Shown here: positions 12,470-24,700 of the stretch, one piece after another
Position numbering within the stretch: the stretch's first letter is position 1
How the letters are laid out: each line of letters starts with the position of its first letter
Assembly (NCBI GenBank): GCA_964019135.1
Contig: OZ025253.1
Span: 4,159,059 to 4,223,058 of the forward strand
Source: Arenicola marina
Taxonomy: Eukaryota; Annelida; Polychaeta; Arenicolidae
Direction: 5' to 3'
Length of the DNA stretch: 64,000 nucleotides
Made by a program: the position numbers and the translations under genes
Notes under the pieces: generated by a model
The model's input: only the letters and a program-made list of their open reading frames with translations
What the model was told of the DNA's origin: nothing
The model's database searches: none

Positions 12470-14290
12470 TATTTGGGATTCACTTTCTCCTCGAGACTTA
12501 ATTGGACCAAGGGTCACTGTACACAAACGGCGGCTCGTAACTGCCGATACGGTCAAATAAAGATGGCGGAAGGCATGTCAGGTGAACTGTCAATCCGCGG
12601 TACAACCATGAGAAATATGTCATTGCGTAGTCATCTGTGATGTCTCTGCGATATAAGTTTCCTCCAAGTTGGTTCTACTTTTTACAATTTGCTTTTATAT
12701 TTTTAGTGTAATGTAAATTTTTAGAGCATATGAGCGTTGTTGTAGTGTTGACCGCATATTAATCTTGTCAGCTTCCCGACTTACGGTCAGTCTGCAACTT
12801 CAATTTCGGGCAACATTATTTTTTTACATGACGTTACTACGATGTTATTAGAGCCATGGTTGGTATCTTGTTTCACAATAGCAGCCTCATAACTCTGTTG
12901 GGCGATGTAGAACACTTGGCACGGCCGATGCACAGTTGCAAACAAATGGCGAATAAAATATTTAACTGACACTTTCTTTCGCTATCTTTGGCTGACCGTA
13001 TCTGCAATTACGGGCCACCGTTTGCGTACAGGGAAAAGTGTACAGACATTTTTTCTCCTAATTTACATTCCGTTTTGATGTCTGAACAGTATTCCCATTT
13101 CCGTATTAACGTCATACGAGAGGGAAAACCCGCAAAACGCGTTAGCTCTCCTGACACTGAAAGTCACTAAGGAAACAGCCGCACCCTGGTTTATCATATG
13201 TCTAACCACATATATATTACATAAACCTGATCGGATGGTTACAATGCTGATAGACGCGTTAAATTTAGCGGTTAGTAACTGTTGTGCATCCAAGGACAGC
13301 TTTATCCGATGTTTTGTGTGAACCCAGTGAAGGCAATTAACCACCGGAAGGTACGCAGCACAGGCCGTTAATGCTATAGCATTGGCATAGAGCATAAGTA
13401 TCCCTGTCGCGTGGGGTCGCGTCGCACATCAGATCCCGTTGTGACTGCGCCATTATATAGCTGGAATAGATCTAGTATATCAATAAAAAATAAAAGATTG
13501 CTATTACTGAAACAGTGCATCTAATATTGGGGAAATGTGGCAGGTATCCACTCTATGTTACTTATAATGTGAAAAGCGTTAAGTATTGGACCAACATTGT
13601 AAAACAAACTTTACCAGCTTTATAGCTTAGCCATTGAAACCGGTAAGAGACTAAATATATCCAGGGACGAAAGACACTGCCAACATTGTACCCATTTATT
13701 TTCCATGCAAGGAGATTAAGGCAAACAATTTAAATTTAAACTGGTTTATAAAGGGGAAAGAAATACCAATAGCGTTTGTATATATGTTTCGTACCGTAGT
13801 TATAAGGACAGATAATGCAATAAATTGTTATTATATTTATTATATATTATATTGTCAGCTATTACCATCTATTTATATTTCGCAAATAGTCAAATTAGAT
13901 TATCACACCCGGTGTAGGGCCGCTGTGAAGGAGGGACCGGGATGTCAAAGTAGACATGTATTTATTTATATAGATTACATACCGCCAGAGTTTGTCACAC
14001 GCTCAAGGGTGTGTGAAACGCATGCAATGTCATAAAAACATGCAAAACTGGAAAAAATTAATGTCAAAAGAACAAAATAAGAACTCTTAAATATAATTAT
14101 ATGTTTTATTGAAAGCACAGGCCAATTGCAAACTACCTTGATCAATTTGGCAGTATCATATTTGCGCTTAATATTGTTGTGTAAGGATATCGAGTTATGT
14201 TACTGCTTATAACTGAAATAGAGATATTCGCCAAATCACAAAGGGCTTATATCGACACTGTAAAATTGTGGCAATGGAATATGATATGCT
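12470..14290. other. Intergenic between convergent genes A and B
   Basis: AT-rich, without homology to the other family segments and without a supportable gene. ORFs here (for example 12787-13395) are short and show no domain, no splice context and no second copy. Confidence 0.5.
14105..14110 (-). promoter_or_regulatory. Candidate poly(A) signal of gene B
   Basis: AATAAA on the - strand (TTTATT on +), about 480 bp past the gene B stop and beyond the end of the 42-bp VNTR. Confidence 0.35.
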
Positions 14291-14297
14291 GGACCCT

Positions 14298-15150
14298 TCC
14301 CAACACCCTGGTCCCCGCCTCATCCCCGCCATGTCACCGTCCCCCCATCCCGGGTCCTGCCTAACCCCTGCCATGTTACCGTCCCCCCACCCCGGGGGCC
14401 GCCTCACCTCTGCCATGTCACCGCCCCCCCCCCCTCGGGTCCCGCCTCACCCCTGACATGTCACCGCCCCCCCCACCTCGGGTCCCGCCTCACCTCTGCC
14501 ATGTCACCGCCCCACCCACCTCGGGTCCCGCCTCACCCTGACATGTCACCGCCCCCCCCCCCCACCTAGGGTCTCGCCTCACCACTGCCATGTCACCGTC
14601 CCCCCCACCGCGGGTCCCGCCTGGCCCTTGGCATGTCACCGTCCCCCCACACCGGGTCCCGCCTCACCCCTGCCATGTCACCGTCATCCCACCCAGGGTC
14701 CCGCCTCACCCCTGCCATGTCACCATCATCCCACCCAGGGTCCCGCCTCACCCCTGTCATGTCACCGTCACTCCACCCCGGGTCCCGCCTCACCCCTGCC
14801 ATGTCACCGTCATCCCACCCAGGGTCCCGCCTCACCCCTGTCATGTCACCGTCACTCCACCCCGGGTCCCGCCTCACCCCTGCCATGTCACCGTCACCCC
14901 ACCTTGGGTCCCGCCTCACCCCTGCCATGTCACCGTCCCCCCAGCCCGGGTCCCGCCTCACCCCTACCATGTCACCGTGGCCACACCCAGAGTCCCGCCT
15001 CACCCCAACGGCCCGTCCGTCGCCCCACCCCGGGTCCCGCCTCACCCCTGCCATGTCACTGTCATCCCACCCAGGGTCCCGCCTCACCCCTACCATGTCA
15101 CCGTCGCTCCACCCCGGGTCCCGCCTCACCCCAGTCGTGCCCCCGTACAG
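14298..15150. repeat. 42-bp coding VNTR in gene B tail, about 20 copies
   Basis: The + strand unit is atgtcaccgtcaccccaccc plus cgggtcccgcctcacccctgcc. On the - strand each unit encodes 14 residues of the type [14 protein letters not shown]. Thirteen units are read in frame by gene B. A change in phase near 14593 brings a TGA, and seven or so further, more C-rich units (14298-14590) lie past the stop. Confidence 0.93.
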
Positions 15151-15768
15151 GTGACTACGCCTCTTCAGTCGCCCAGTCTCGGCGAAGTCGTCCACGATGC
15201 TCCCCGGTCTGTACTTGGTGGGTGGGGGGAACCCCCGGCTGCCGGGGCCGGGGTGGCCCGCAGGACGCCCCTGGCGGGGGTCAAGGTCGTCCTCGAAGCC
15301 CCTATTGGGACGCGTGACGCTTATCGGTCGCTTGGCGCGTCTCCCGAAGGCGCTCAGTCGACTGCGCAGCGCATCGAAGAGGGCGGGTACGCCAGTTGGG
15401 TGATCCAGGACTCGCTCAGCTTCTGGATACGGATAGTCGGCCATCTCAGAGGCCTCCAGCATGCTGTCCGGCCTGACCCCTGGTGGCCGACCGCTCCCCT
15501 CGTGACGTTTATTATCCGAACTGTCTGCTTCGTCATGGGAACAGTCCAACGGTAACGGGCCAAGGTCAATGACAGCATCTGGACTGTGTTCAAGGTCACC
15601 CCGTTCGTTTGGCGTTGATGATTTGTTTCGTCGGATGAGACAGACGACCAGGGTAGATAGTCCGATAATGAACAGAGCGCCCCCTATGGAGACGCCGATG
15701 ATAAGGATGAGATTGGAGGTGTATGTTATGTCCCCGACACGATACACCACGATGCGGCCCGCTCTAAC
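14593..15768 (-). CDS. Gene B terminal exon: TM, cytoplasmic tail, 14-aa repeats
   Basis: 391 codons plus stop. It opens [19 protein letters not shown], matching plexin juxtamembrane sequence, then a TM helix ([18 protein letters not shown]...) and a stop-transfer CLIRRNK. The tail has [22 protein letters not shown] and [20 protein letters not shown], then thirteen [12 protein letters not shown] repeats. The acceptor is attattcag|GTTAGA at phase 0. The repeat run ends at a TGA produced by a phase change, so the original C terminus has been lost. Confidence 0.85.
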   Translation of the reverse strand, partial: VRAGRIVVYRVGDITYTSNLILIIGVSIGGALFIIGLSTLVVCLIRRNKSSTPNERGDLEHSPDAVIDLGPLPLDCSHDEADSSDNKRHEGSGRPPGVRPDSMLEASEMADYPYPEAERVLDHPTGVPALFDALRSRLSAFGRRAKRPISVTRPNRGFEDDLDPRQGRPAGHPGPGSRGFPPPTKYRPGSIVDDFAETGRLKRRSHLYGGTTGVRRDPGWSDGDMVGVRRDPGWDDSDMAGVRRDPGWGDGRAVGVRRDSGCGHGDMVGVRRDPGWGDGDMAGVRRDPRWGDGDMAGVRRDPGWSDGDMTGVRRDPGWDDGDMAGVRRDPGWSDGDMTGVRRDPGWDDGDMAGVRRDPGWDDGDMAGVRRDPVWGDGDMPRARRDPRWGGR

Positions 15769-18700
15769 CTGAATAATGCAAGCCAAGGTCTAAAGGTCAT
15801 ACTGGCTGGTGGATACTGGTAGATACAAGTTTACCAACTTAATCTTAATCCTCTGAACAATTACATCTATTTATATTGTTGATCAATTATGATCTATAAC
15901 TGGTATCACTTACTTTCATTATCTGGCGCCTAATCAGCATCCCATACATGGTGCAATAAATCGGTGAATCTCACACACATTTGTGACGTAGTGTGTAAAT
16001 GTGAATTCCTAATATGAGATCTTCTATCCTCCTTGACGTCTCACCTGAATAGTGTGAGTCACGTCCTTGACGGTAGAGGCGCCCTGGTCGCCAGGTGACG
16101 GTGGGACACAGACCAGGAGTCTGCGGGTGATCTCCACCCTCTGACACACGCCCTCCCCCACCTCCACCACGTAGTTACTGACCTTAACTGAGTCCACAAA
16201 GTAACCCTGGAAGGAACCATCGCTTGTTACAATATGGAAATACAGTATGTGGTACAAATTGCTTGGACGAAGCAGGTTTGTCAAGGGCACCGAACAAAAT
16301 TATGAAATTAGTTTGGCTGCTGCAATGTTTATGAAGGACTGATGTTTATGAGTATTGCATGTCATTGCTATCAATATTGATCCTGGATACCGGAATGTTG
16401 AGAGGTGTCCCCTCGGCGTAGTCAATCCTCAGCGACACGTTGAAGAACGGACTGGCGTAAATTTCCAGCCTGCCCTTGGCGGCCAGCGCCTCATCCGTGA
16501 CGTTGCTGATGTTGGTGTACGCCTTGTACCCGTCAAACTTGAAGCCGATGTACAGCGTGACGACGGCCAGGTCTGTGTCGTACGTCACGACGGGGGAGTC
16601 CCCGTCACCATGGGAACTCTCGCCAGTTGCAGCCCGGATGTCGTCGGGAATGTCGCTAGGGGGCGTGGGGCAGAGTAGGCTGGTTCCGCCACTATTGTTG
16701 ACGTGCTCGCAAAGCTGCATCGTGTTCATTGTAGTGTAAATATTTATAAACATATGAATTCTGAAATTTCAAATTTTAATGTATATATATATATGCCATG
16801 TATATAATATTTGACACTGATAATGCGCAAGATAAAGACTTGATTGATGTTACTTTCGACACATCACCAATTTGGCGGGCATCCTGCGAAAGTTTAAATA
16901 ACCATGACACCGGAAAGAATGATCCTTTGCCATTGGTCGACACTTCACTGGATTAATTCGCTATATGTGGACTAGGTATGGGTTGAATACATTGTAAATG
17001 TAATATATTACGATTACGATTCCTTACGAGTTTCTGTATTATTTACACATTTACATATGATGGACACTATTGTACAAAGAAAGCTCTATCAAGTCAATCG
17101 CACTCTCATCATTAGTTTTGCTTGCCAGTTCTAAAATCACTGTGAAGCAATTGTAAATGTCTCCATTGTCATCAGTCAACTCGACATGATATCCCTATAC
17201 CAGAACGGATCTCGACGGCTTTCAGTACATATTGAACTTTGATGTCGCTCATTTATGCACTACTACTAAGTTAAACAATAATGATAATAGCGAGCGCAAG
17301 CGAGCTCTTAAGGTAACATGCATGCATATTCAAAGTCCATTTCAAGCATAGGCTTAGGACTTTCATTTCGCGTAACAACCCCCAAGAGACGTTTTCGGAT
17401 TCGGAGTAAATATCAGATGTACATAAATATATTCAAGCAAAGAGAGGTCGAAGCCTATTATGTCATGTGTTTAATAATTAAATCAGTTGCCCCACAAAAT
17501 TAACGAATAAATGATTCAATGTTAACACTGGATGTAGGCTTCAAATTAAAGTTAATTTATAAGCATCGCGCTAAATGTCTGTTACCAAGCAGAGCGCTCT
17601 TGGTGACCGCCAATCGGCTGCTGTCGTAGTGAGTAGTTGTGACGTCAAAATGTTATTAACATGACGTCACAATGGCAGTTCCTAAGCAAACGAATTGAGA
17701 TTAATTGTGAATATTAATCTAGATGTATCCCCTCGGAATATCTGAATTAATAAGTATACGCTCGCATTTTTAGGTAGCACCTATCCATATTAATAATATA
17801 TTATTATTATGTCACAAGGAGAATAATACTGACGTCAAGAATGTGCTTCAGTATCACACAAATGTGCCATAATCGTAAAATAATCAACACATAATCCACA
17901 CATTTGTTACCTGTGAGCTGATGTAGGTCTCCTCCATGCTTGGCCTCTGTCCGTCAGTCTGGTTCCTCACGATAGAGGTGGTCAGCACCAGTTCCGGTCT
18001 AAACACCGAATCCAGCGACTTACCCACAACAGTAAGGAGCGTGCCACCTCTAGAGGTCAAACCAAAGTCGAATGAAGTCATTTAAAATATGCATACATCA
18101 GATATAACGGAGATAACCAGGTCAAGGCACCAGGTCGCCAAAACTGCGTTTAAGCTTGTTTAATCAGTGGACTTGTCAGAGTATTCTATGTGTGTATATG
18201 TTTGTGGCGGAAATCATGATTAATCAACGTGAACAACCCCTGATATAGTTATTGGCCATTAGACCCGAAACGAAGCGGGGTATATTGATCACAAATCCCA
18301 AAATTGTATCATTGTCTTATCTGTAAGTATTGAATTTTAGCAAGCCTCGCTTATTATCCAAAACATGAGGTGACAAAATTGCACCAATTAGCTCAGTCGT
18401 AAAGTGCATTATGTGCTTGGTGATGAATATGAACCTTCCTAAGTTAAAACCGAAAGAAGTCTTTTGCTATCTGACCGTTTATCTGCTTGCCTCAACGAAC
18501 CCTCTTCACGCTACCAACATGGCTTGCCCGCCGCTCCCCAAACCCGACACCATTCATACTCCACTCACGCAAGTATCGTGGTCAGCGGGAAGATGTCCGA
18601 GATGTTGGGATTCGACCTGTAGGTGAAGGTGAAGTGTTCGGCCAATGGGACGGCCCGTCCGCCTGAGAGGAGGAGGCTGATGCGCAACTTCCTGTCCACA

Positions 18701-21700
18701 TCAGTCTCCATGGCAACGCTTGTCAACACCGTCAAGGTAGTGTCGTTACTAAGGAGCGTAAACATCAATATTGTGTAAGGCTCGGCAACTGAATCATTGT
18801 ATGCTTAGTTTATAATATTGCCGTAAAATTACATCTTACGTCAACTTAATTCGCATTTCTGACTCACCGGAACTTCATAGTTGCTTGGTAACTGCTACCA
18901 ATGATGACCGTGATAACAGGGTCTGACGAGTGTAGTCCGTTGCCGCGGAGAGTGAGCAGTGTGCCTCCCGCCAGAGGGCCACCGTCGGGGGCCACCATGG
19001 CAACATCTGCGGGAAATAAGGTTAGCTAAAAACCGGATCGAACAGGTTTTCTGATTCGTAAAGCATGTAATATTCAAGAAGATTCTACCATATGACAATA
19101 CTGAGCGATAACAGTGTTTACACTGACATTTTAAAGACAATTTTTACCCAAAGGAGACGCTGTGGGGATATCCTCTGTTGTCGGAATATCCTCTGTAGTC
19201 TGGAGATCATCTGTTGTCAGAATATCCTCTGTTGTCAGAATATCCTCTGTTGTCGGAATATCCTCTGTTGTCGGAATATCCTCTGTAGTCTGGAGATCAT
19301 CTGTTGTCAGAATATCCTCTGTTGTCAGAATATCCTCTGTTGTCGGAATATCCTCTGTTGTCGGAATATCCTCTGTAGTCTGGAGATCATCTGTTGTCAG
19401 AATATCCTCTGTTGTCGGAATATCCTCTGTTGTCGGAATATCCTCTGTAGTCTGGAGATCATCTGTTGTCAGAATATCCTCTGTTGTCGGAATATCCTCT
19501 GTTGTCGGAATATCCTCTGTTGTCGGAATATCCTCTGTAGTCTGGAGATCATCTGTTGTCAAAATATCCTCTGTTGTCGGAATATCCTCTGTTGTCGGAA
19601 TATCCTCTGTTGTCGGAATATCCTCTGTTGTCGGAATATCCTCTGTTGTCGGAATATCCTCTGTAGTCTGGAGATCATCTGTTGTCAGAATATCCTCTGT
19701 TGTCGGAATATCCTCTGTTGTCGGAATATCCTCTGTTGTCGTCATATCCTCCGTTGTCGGAATATCCTCTGTTGTCGGAATATCCTCTGTTGTCGGAATA
19801 TCCTCTGTTGTCGGAATATCCTCTGTTGTCGGAATATCCTCTGTAGTCTGGAGATCATCTGTTGTCAGAATATCCTCTGTTGTCGGAATATCCTCTGTAG
19901 TCTGGAGATCATCTGTTGTCAGAATATCCTCTGTTGTCGGAATATCCTCTGTAGTCTGGAGATCATCTGTTGTCGGAATATCCTCTGTTGTCGGAATATC
20001 CTCTGTAGTCTGGAGATCATCTGTTGTCAGAATATCCTCTGTTGTCGGAATATCCTCTGTTGTCGTCATATCCTCTGTTGTCGGAATATCCTCTGTTGTC
20101 GGAATATCCTCTGTTGTCGTCATATCCTCTGTTGTCGGAATATCCTCTGTTGTCGGAATATCCTCTGTTGTCGGAATATCCTCTGTTGTCGGAATATCCT
20201 CTGTTGTCGGAATATCCTCTGTAGTCTGGAGATCATCTGTTGTCAGAATATCCTCTGTTGTCGGAATATCCTCTGTTGTCGGAATATCCTCTGTTGTCGT
20301 CATATCCTCTGTTGTCGTCATATCCTCTGTTGTCGGAATATCCTCTGTTGTCGGAATATCCTCTGTTGTCGGAATATCCTCTGTTGTCGGAATATCCTCT
20401 GTAGTCTGGAGATCATCTGTTGTCAGAATATCCTCTGTTGTCGGAATATCCTTTGTAGTCTGGAGATCATCTGTTGTCAGAATATCCTCTGTTGTCGGAA
20501 TATCCTCTGTAGTCTGGAGATCATCTGTTGTCGGAATATCCTCTGTTGTCGTCATATCCTCTGTTGTCGGAATATCCTCTGTTGTCGGAATATCATCTGT
20601 TGTCGGAATATCCTCTGTTGTCGTCATATCCTCTGTTGTCGGAATATCCTCTGTTGTCGGAATATCCTCTGTTGTCGGAATAGCCCCTGTTGTCGGAATA
20701 TCCTCTGTTGTCGGAATATCCTCTGTTGTCGGAATATCCCCTGTTGTCGGAATATCCTCTGTTGTCGGAATATCCTCTGTTGTCGGAATATCCTCTGTTG
20801 TCGGAATAGCCCCTGTTGTCGGAATATCCTCTGTTGTCGGAATATCCTCTGTTGTCGGAATATCCTCTGTTGTCGGAATAGCCCCTGTTGTCGGAATATC
20901 CTCTGTTGTCGGAATAGCCCCTGTTGTCGGAATATCCTCTGTTGTCGGAATATCCCCTGTTGTCGGAATAGCCTCTGTTGTCGGAATATCCCCTGTTGTT
21001 GGAATATCCTCTGTTGTCGGAATATCATCTGTTGTCGGAATATCCTCTGTTGTCGGAATATCCTCTGTTGTCGGAATATCCTCTGTTGTCGGAATATCCT
21101 CTGTTGTCGGAATATCCTCTGTTGTCGGAATATCCTCTGTTGTCGGAATATCCTCTGTTGTCGGAATATCCTCTGTTGCCGGAATATCCTCTGTTGTCGG
21201 AATATCCTCTGTTGTCGGAATATCCTCTGTTGTCGGAATATCCTCTGTTGTCGGGATATCATCTGTTGTCGGAATATCCTCTGTTGTCGGGTTATCATTT
21301 GTTGTCGGAATATCATCTGTTGTCGGGATACCATTTGTTGTCGGAATATCATCTGTTGTCGGGATATCATTTGTTGTCGGAATATTATCTGTTGTCGGGA
21401 TATCATTTGTTGTCGGAATATTATCTGTTGTCAGAATATTATCTGTTGTCGGTGCATCATCTGTAGATGATAAATGCAAATGGAGTTTAAACCCATTTCA
21501 ATTGATTTGCGAGTATTTAAACCAAAACGAATATGTTATTAAGCTGCGTATCATGATAAAGATTAGTGGGTTAAATATTATGCCTCACATATCAATGCGT
21601 ACACATATAAAAATCAGTTTAGCCGAATGTCTTTGTCTCTCAGAACATTACATGTGCGCGAGTTATTTGTATGACGACGTGATGATATTCTATAATAAAC

Positions 21701-24700
21701 ACTATACACTATAATAAAGTTCCATGTCATTTGTCAATGATGGTGACAGTGATGGTGTCAGTGGTGTCAGTGATGGTGTCAGTGATGATGTCAGTGATGG
21801 TGTCAGTGATGGTGTCAGTGATGGTGTCAGTGATGGTGTCAGTGATGGTGTCAGTGATGGTGTCAGTGATGGTGTCAGTGATGATGTCAGTGATGGTGTC
21901 AGTGATGGTGTCAGTGATGGTGTAAGTGATGGTATCAGTGATGGTGTCAGTGATGGTGTCAGTGATGGTGTCAGTGATGGTGTCAGTGATGGTGTCATTG
22001 ATGGTGTCATTGATGATGTCAGCGATGGTGTCAGTGATGGTGTCAGTGATGTCAATGATGATGTCAGTGATGGTGTCAGTGATGGTGTCAGTGATGTCAA
22101 TGATGATGTCAGTGATGGTGTCAGTGATGTCAGTGATGATGTCATTGATGGTGTCATTGATGGTCAGCGATGGTGTCAGTGAGAGTGTCATTGATGATGT
22201 CAGTGATGATGTCAGTGATGGTGTCAGAGATGGTGTCAGCGATGGTGTCTGTGATGGTGTCAGTGATGGTGTCAGTGGTGTCAGTGATGGTGTCAGTGAT
22301 GGTGTCAGTGATGGTGTCAGTGATGGTGTCAGTGGTGGTGTCAGTGATGGTGTCTGTGATGGTGTCAGTGATGGTGTCAGTGGTGTCAGTGATGGTGTCA
22401 GTGATTGTCTCAGTGATGGAGTCAGTGATGGTGTCTGTGATGGTGTCAGTGATGGTGTCAGTGATGGTGTCAGTGATGGTGTCAGTGATGGTGTCAGTGA
22501 TGGTGTCAGTGATGGAGTCAGTGATGGTGTATGTGATGGTGTCAGTGATGGTGTCAGTGGTGTCAGTGATGGTGTCATTGATGGTGTCAGCGATGGTGTC
22601 AGTGATGGCGCCTGTGATGGTGTCAGTGATGGTGTCCGTGATGGTGTCTGTGATGGTGTCAGTGATGGTGTCAGTGGGGTCAGTGATGGTGTCAGTGATG
22701 GCGTCAGAGATGGTGTCAGTGGTGTCAGTGATAGTGTCAGTGATGGTGTCAGTGATGGGGTCAGTGATGGTGTCAGTGATTGTCTCAGTGATGGTGTCAG
22801 TGATGGTGTCAGTGATGGTGTCAGTGATGGAGTCAGTGATGGTGTCAGTGATGGGGTCAGTGATGGTGTCAGTGATTGTCTCAGTGATGGTGTCAGTGAT
22901 GGTGTCAGTGATGGTGTCAGTGATGGAGTCAGTGATGGTGTCTGTGATGGTGTCATTGATGGTGTCAGTGGTGTCAGTGATAGTGTCAGTGATGGTGTCA
23001 GTGATGGCGTCAGTGATGGCGTCTGTGATGGTGTCAGTGATGGTGTCAGTGATGGTGTCATTGATGGTGTCAGCGATGGTGTCAGTGATTGTCTCAGTGA
23101 TGGTGTCAGTGATGGTGTCAGTGATGGTGTCAGTGATGGTGTCAGTGATGGAGTCAGTGATTGTGTCAGTGGTGGTGTCAGTAATGGGGTCAGTGATGGT
23201 GTCAGTGATGATGTAAGTGATGGTGTCTGTGATGGTGTCTGTGATGGTGTCAGTGATGGTGTCAGTGGTGTCAGTGATGGTGTCATTGATGGTGTCAGCG
23301 ATGGTGTCAGTGATGGCGTCTGTGATGGTGTCAGTGATGGTGTCAGTGATGGTGTCTGTGATGGTGTCAGTGATGGTGTCAGTGGTGTCAGTGATGGTGT
23401 CATTGATGGTGTCAGTGATGGCGTCAGTGATGGTGTCAGTGATGGTGTCTGTGATGGTGTCAGTGATGGTGTCAGTGGTGTCAGTGATGGTGTCTGTGAT
23501 GGTGTCAGTGATGGTGTCAGTGATGGCGTCAGTGATGGCGTCTGTGATGGTGTCAGTGATGGTGTCAGTGATGTTGTCTGTGATGGTGTCAGTGATGGTG
23601 TCAGTGATGTTGTCTGTGATGGTGTCAGTGATGGTGTCAGTGATGGTGTCAGTGATGGTGTCAGTGATGGTGTCAGTGATGTTGTCTGTGATGGTGTCAG
23701 TGATGGTGTCAGTGATGGTGTCAGTGATGGTGTCAGTGATGTTGTCTGTGATGGTGTCAGTGATGGTGTGAGTGATGGTGTCAGTGATGGTGTCAGTGAT
23801 GTTGTCTGTGATGGTGTCAGTGATGGTGTCAGTGATGGTGTCAGTGATGGTGTCAGTGATGGTGTCAGTGATGTTGTCTGTGATGGTGTCAGTGATGGTG
23901 TCAGTGATGGTGTCAGTGATGGTGTCAGTGATGGTGTCAGTGATGTTGTCTGTGATGTCTCGTGTCCGTCTCTTGCTGCAATACCGTGGTACCAAGTTGT
24001 GACTGTAATACGTGGCTGTTTGTTACTGTCATACTTGTTCGTGACTATTATGTTGTTTGTTACTATTATTTTGTTTCGACTGGCGTAAACGTCTGTTCGT
24101 GCAATCTTTATGCAACATAGCACTCTTTAGTCATGCAGTGAACTTTGACTTCAACATAATCTGTTACCTTTCGTTCCGGCCGACAGCAGCTGTAAAAGCG
24201 TAGCGCCACCATGCCAGACTTGTATAAACGCGAGTTCAAGCCATGAGCAGAGAGAATAAGTCTCAACGTAAAGACACATGCGTGTGTATTCCTCTTTAAC
24301 GTCACTTTTGTCGCTCCCATAACTTAAGTTAGTATGAGCAAAAATGAATGGAAAGGTATTCCCTTCTACTATTGTGGGCGTTATAATTAATACAGAAGAA
24401 TAATATGAGCTAATGTTGCTTTGACGTGGCAAACTTTAAACTTACAACCGTTAACTTTTAACTTAGGCCTACAACCGTCATACAAATCGTAAGGTTGCCC
24501 TGGCAGTTAACCTGCTTGTGTACCGTCTGAAGACGACTTCTCTGATGAAATGCCATATGCAAGCGAATGTATATATATATAATGTAACACGGGCAATGAT
24601 AAACTTAAAGCGGGTGGCCAACCTAATTTAATCGCGATCTGCACCGAAAGTTTACATCTTAAAATTAAATTGGCCAGTGTTAACGCTTCGTTTCGGCCGA

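Noticed and set aside
19092..21714. Very long + strand ORFs (792 and 850 codons) over the 18-bp array
   Set aside because: They are open only because the unit is a stop-free multiple of 3. They lack splice or start context, and the neighbouring exons are on the - strand.
21727..24123. Long ORFs of SLTP, TDTI or SDGV repeats over the 12-bp array
   Set aside because: Frames are repeat artefacts. No donor was found at the low-coordinate end, and the gene C copy shifts frame many times.
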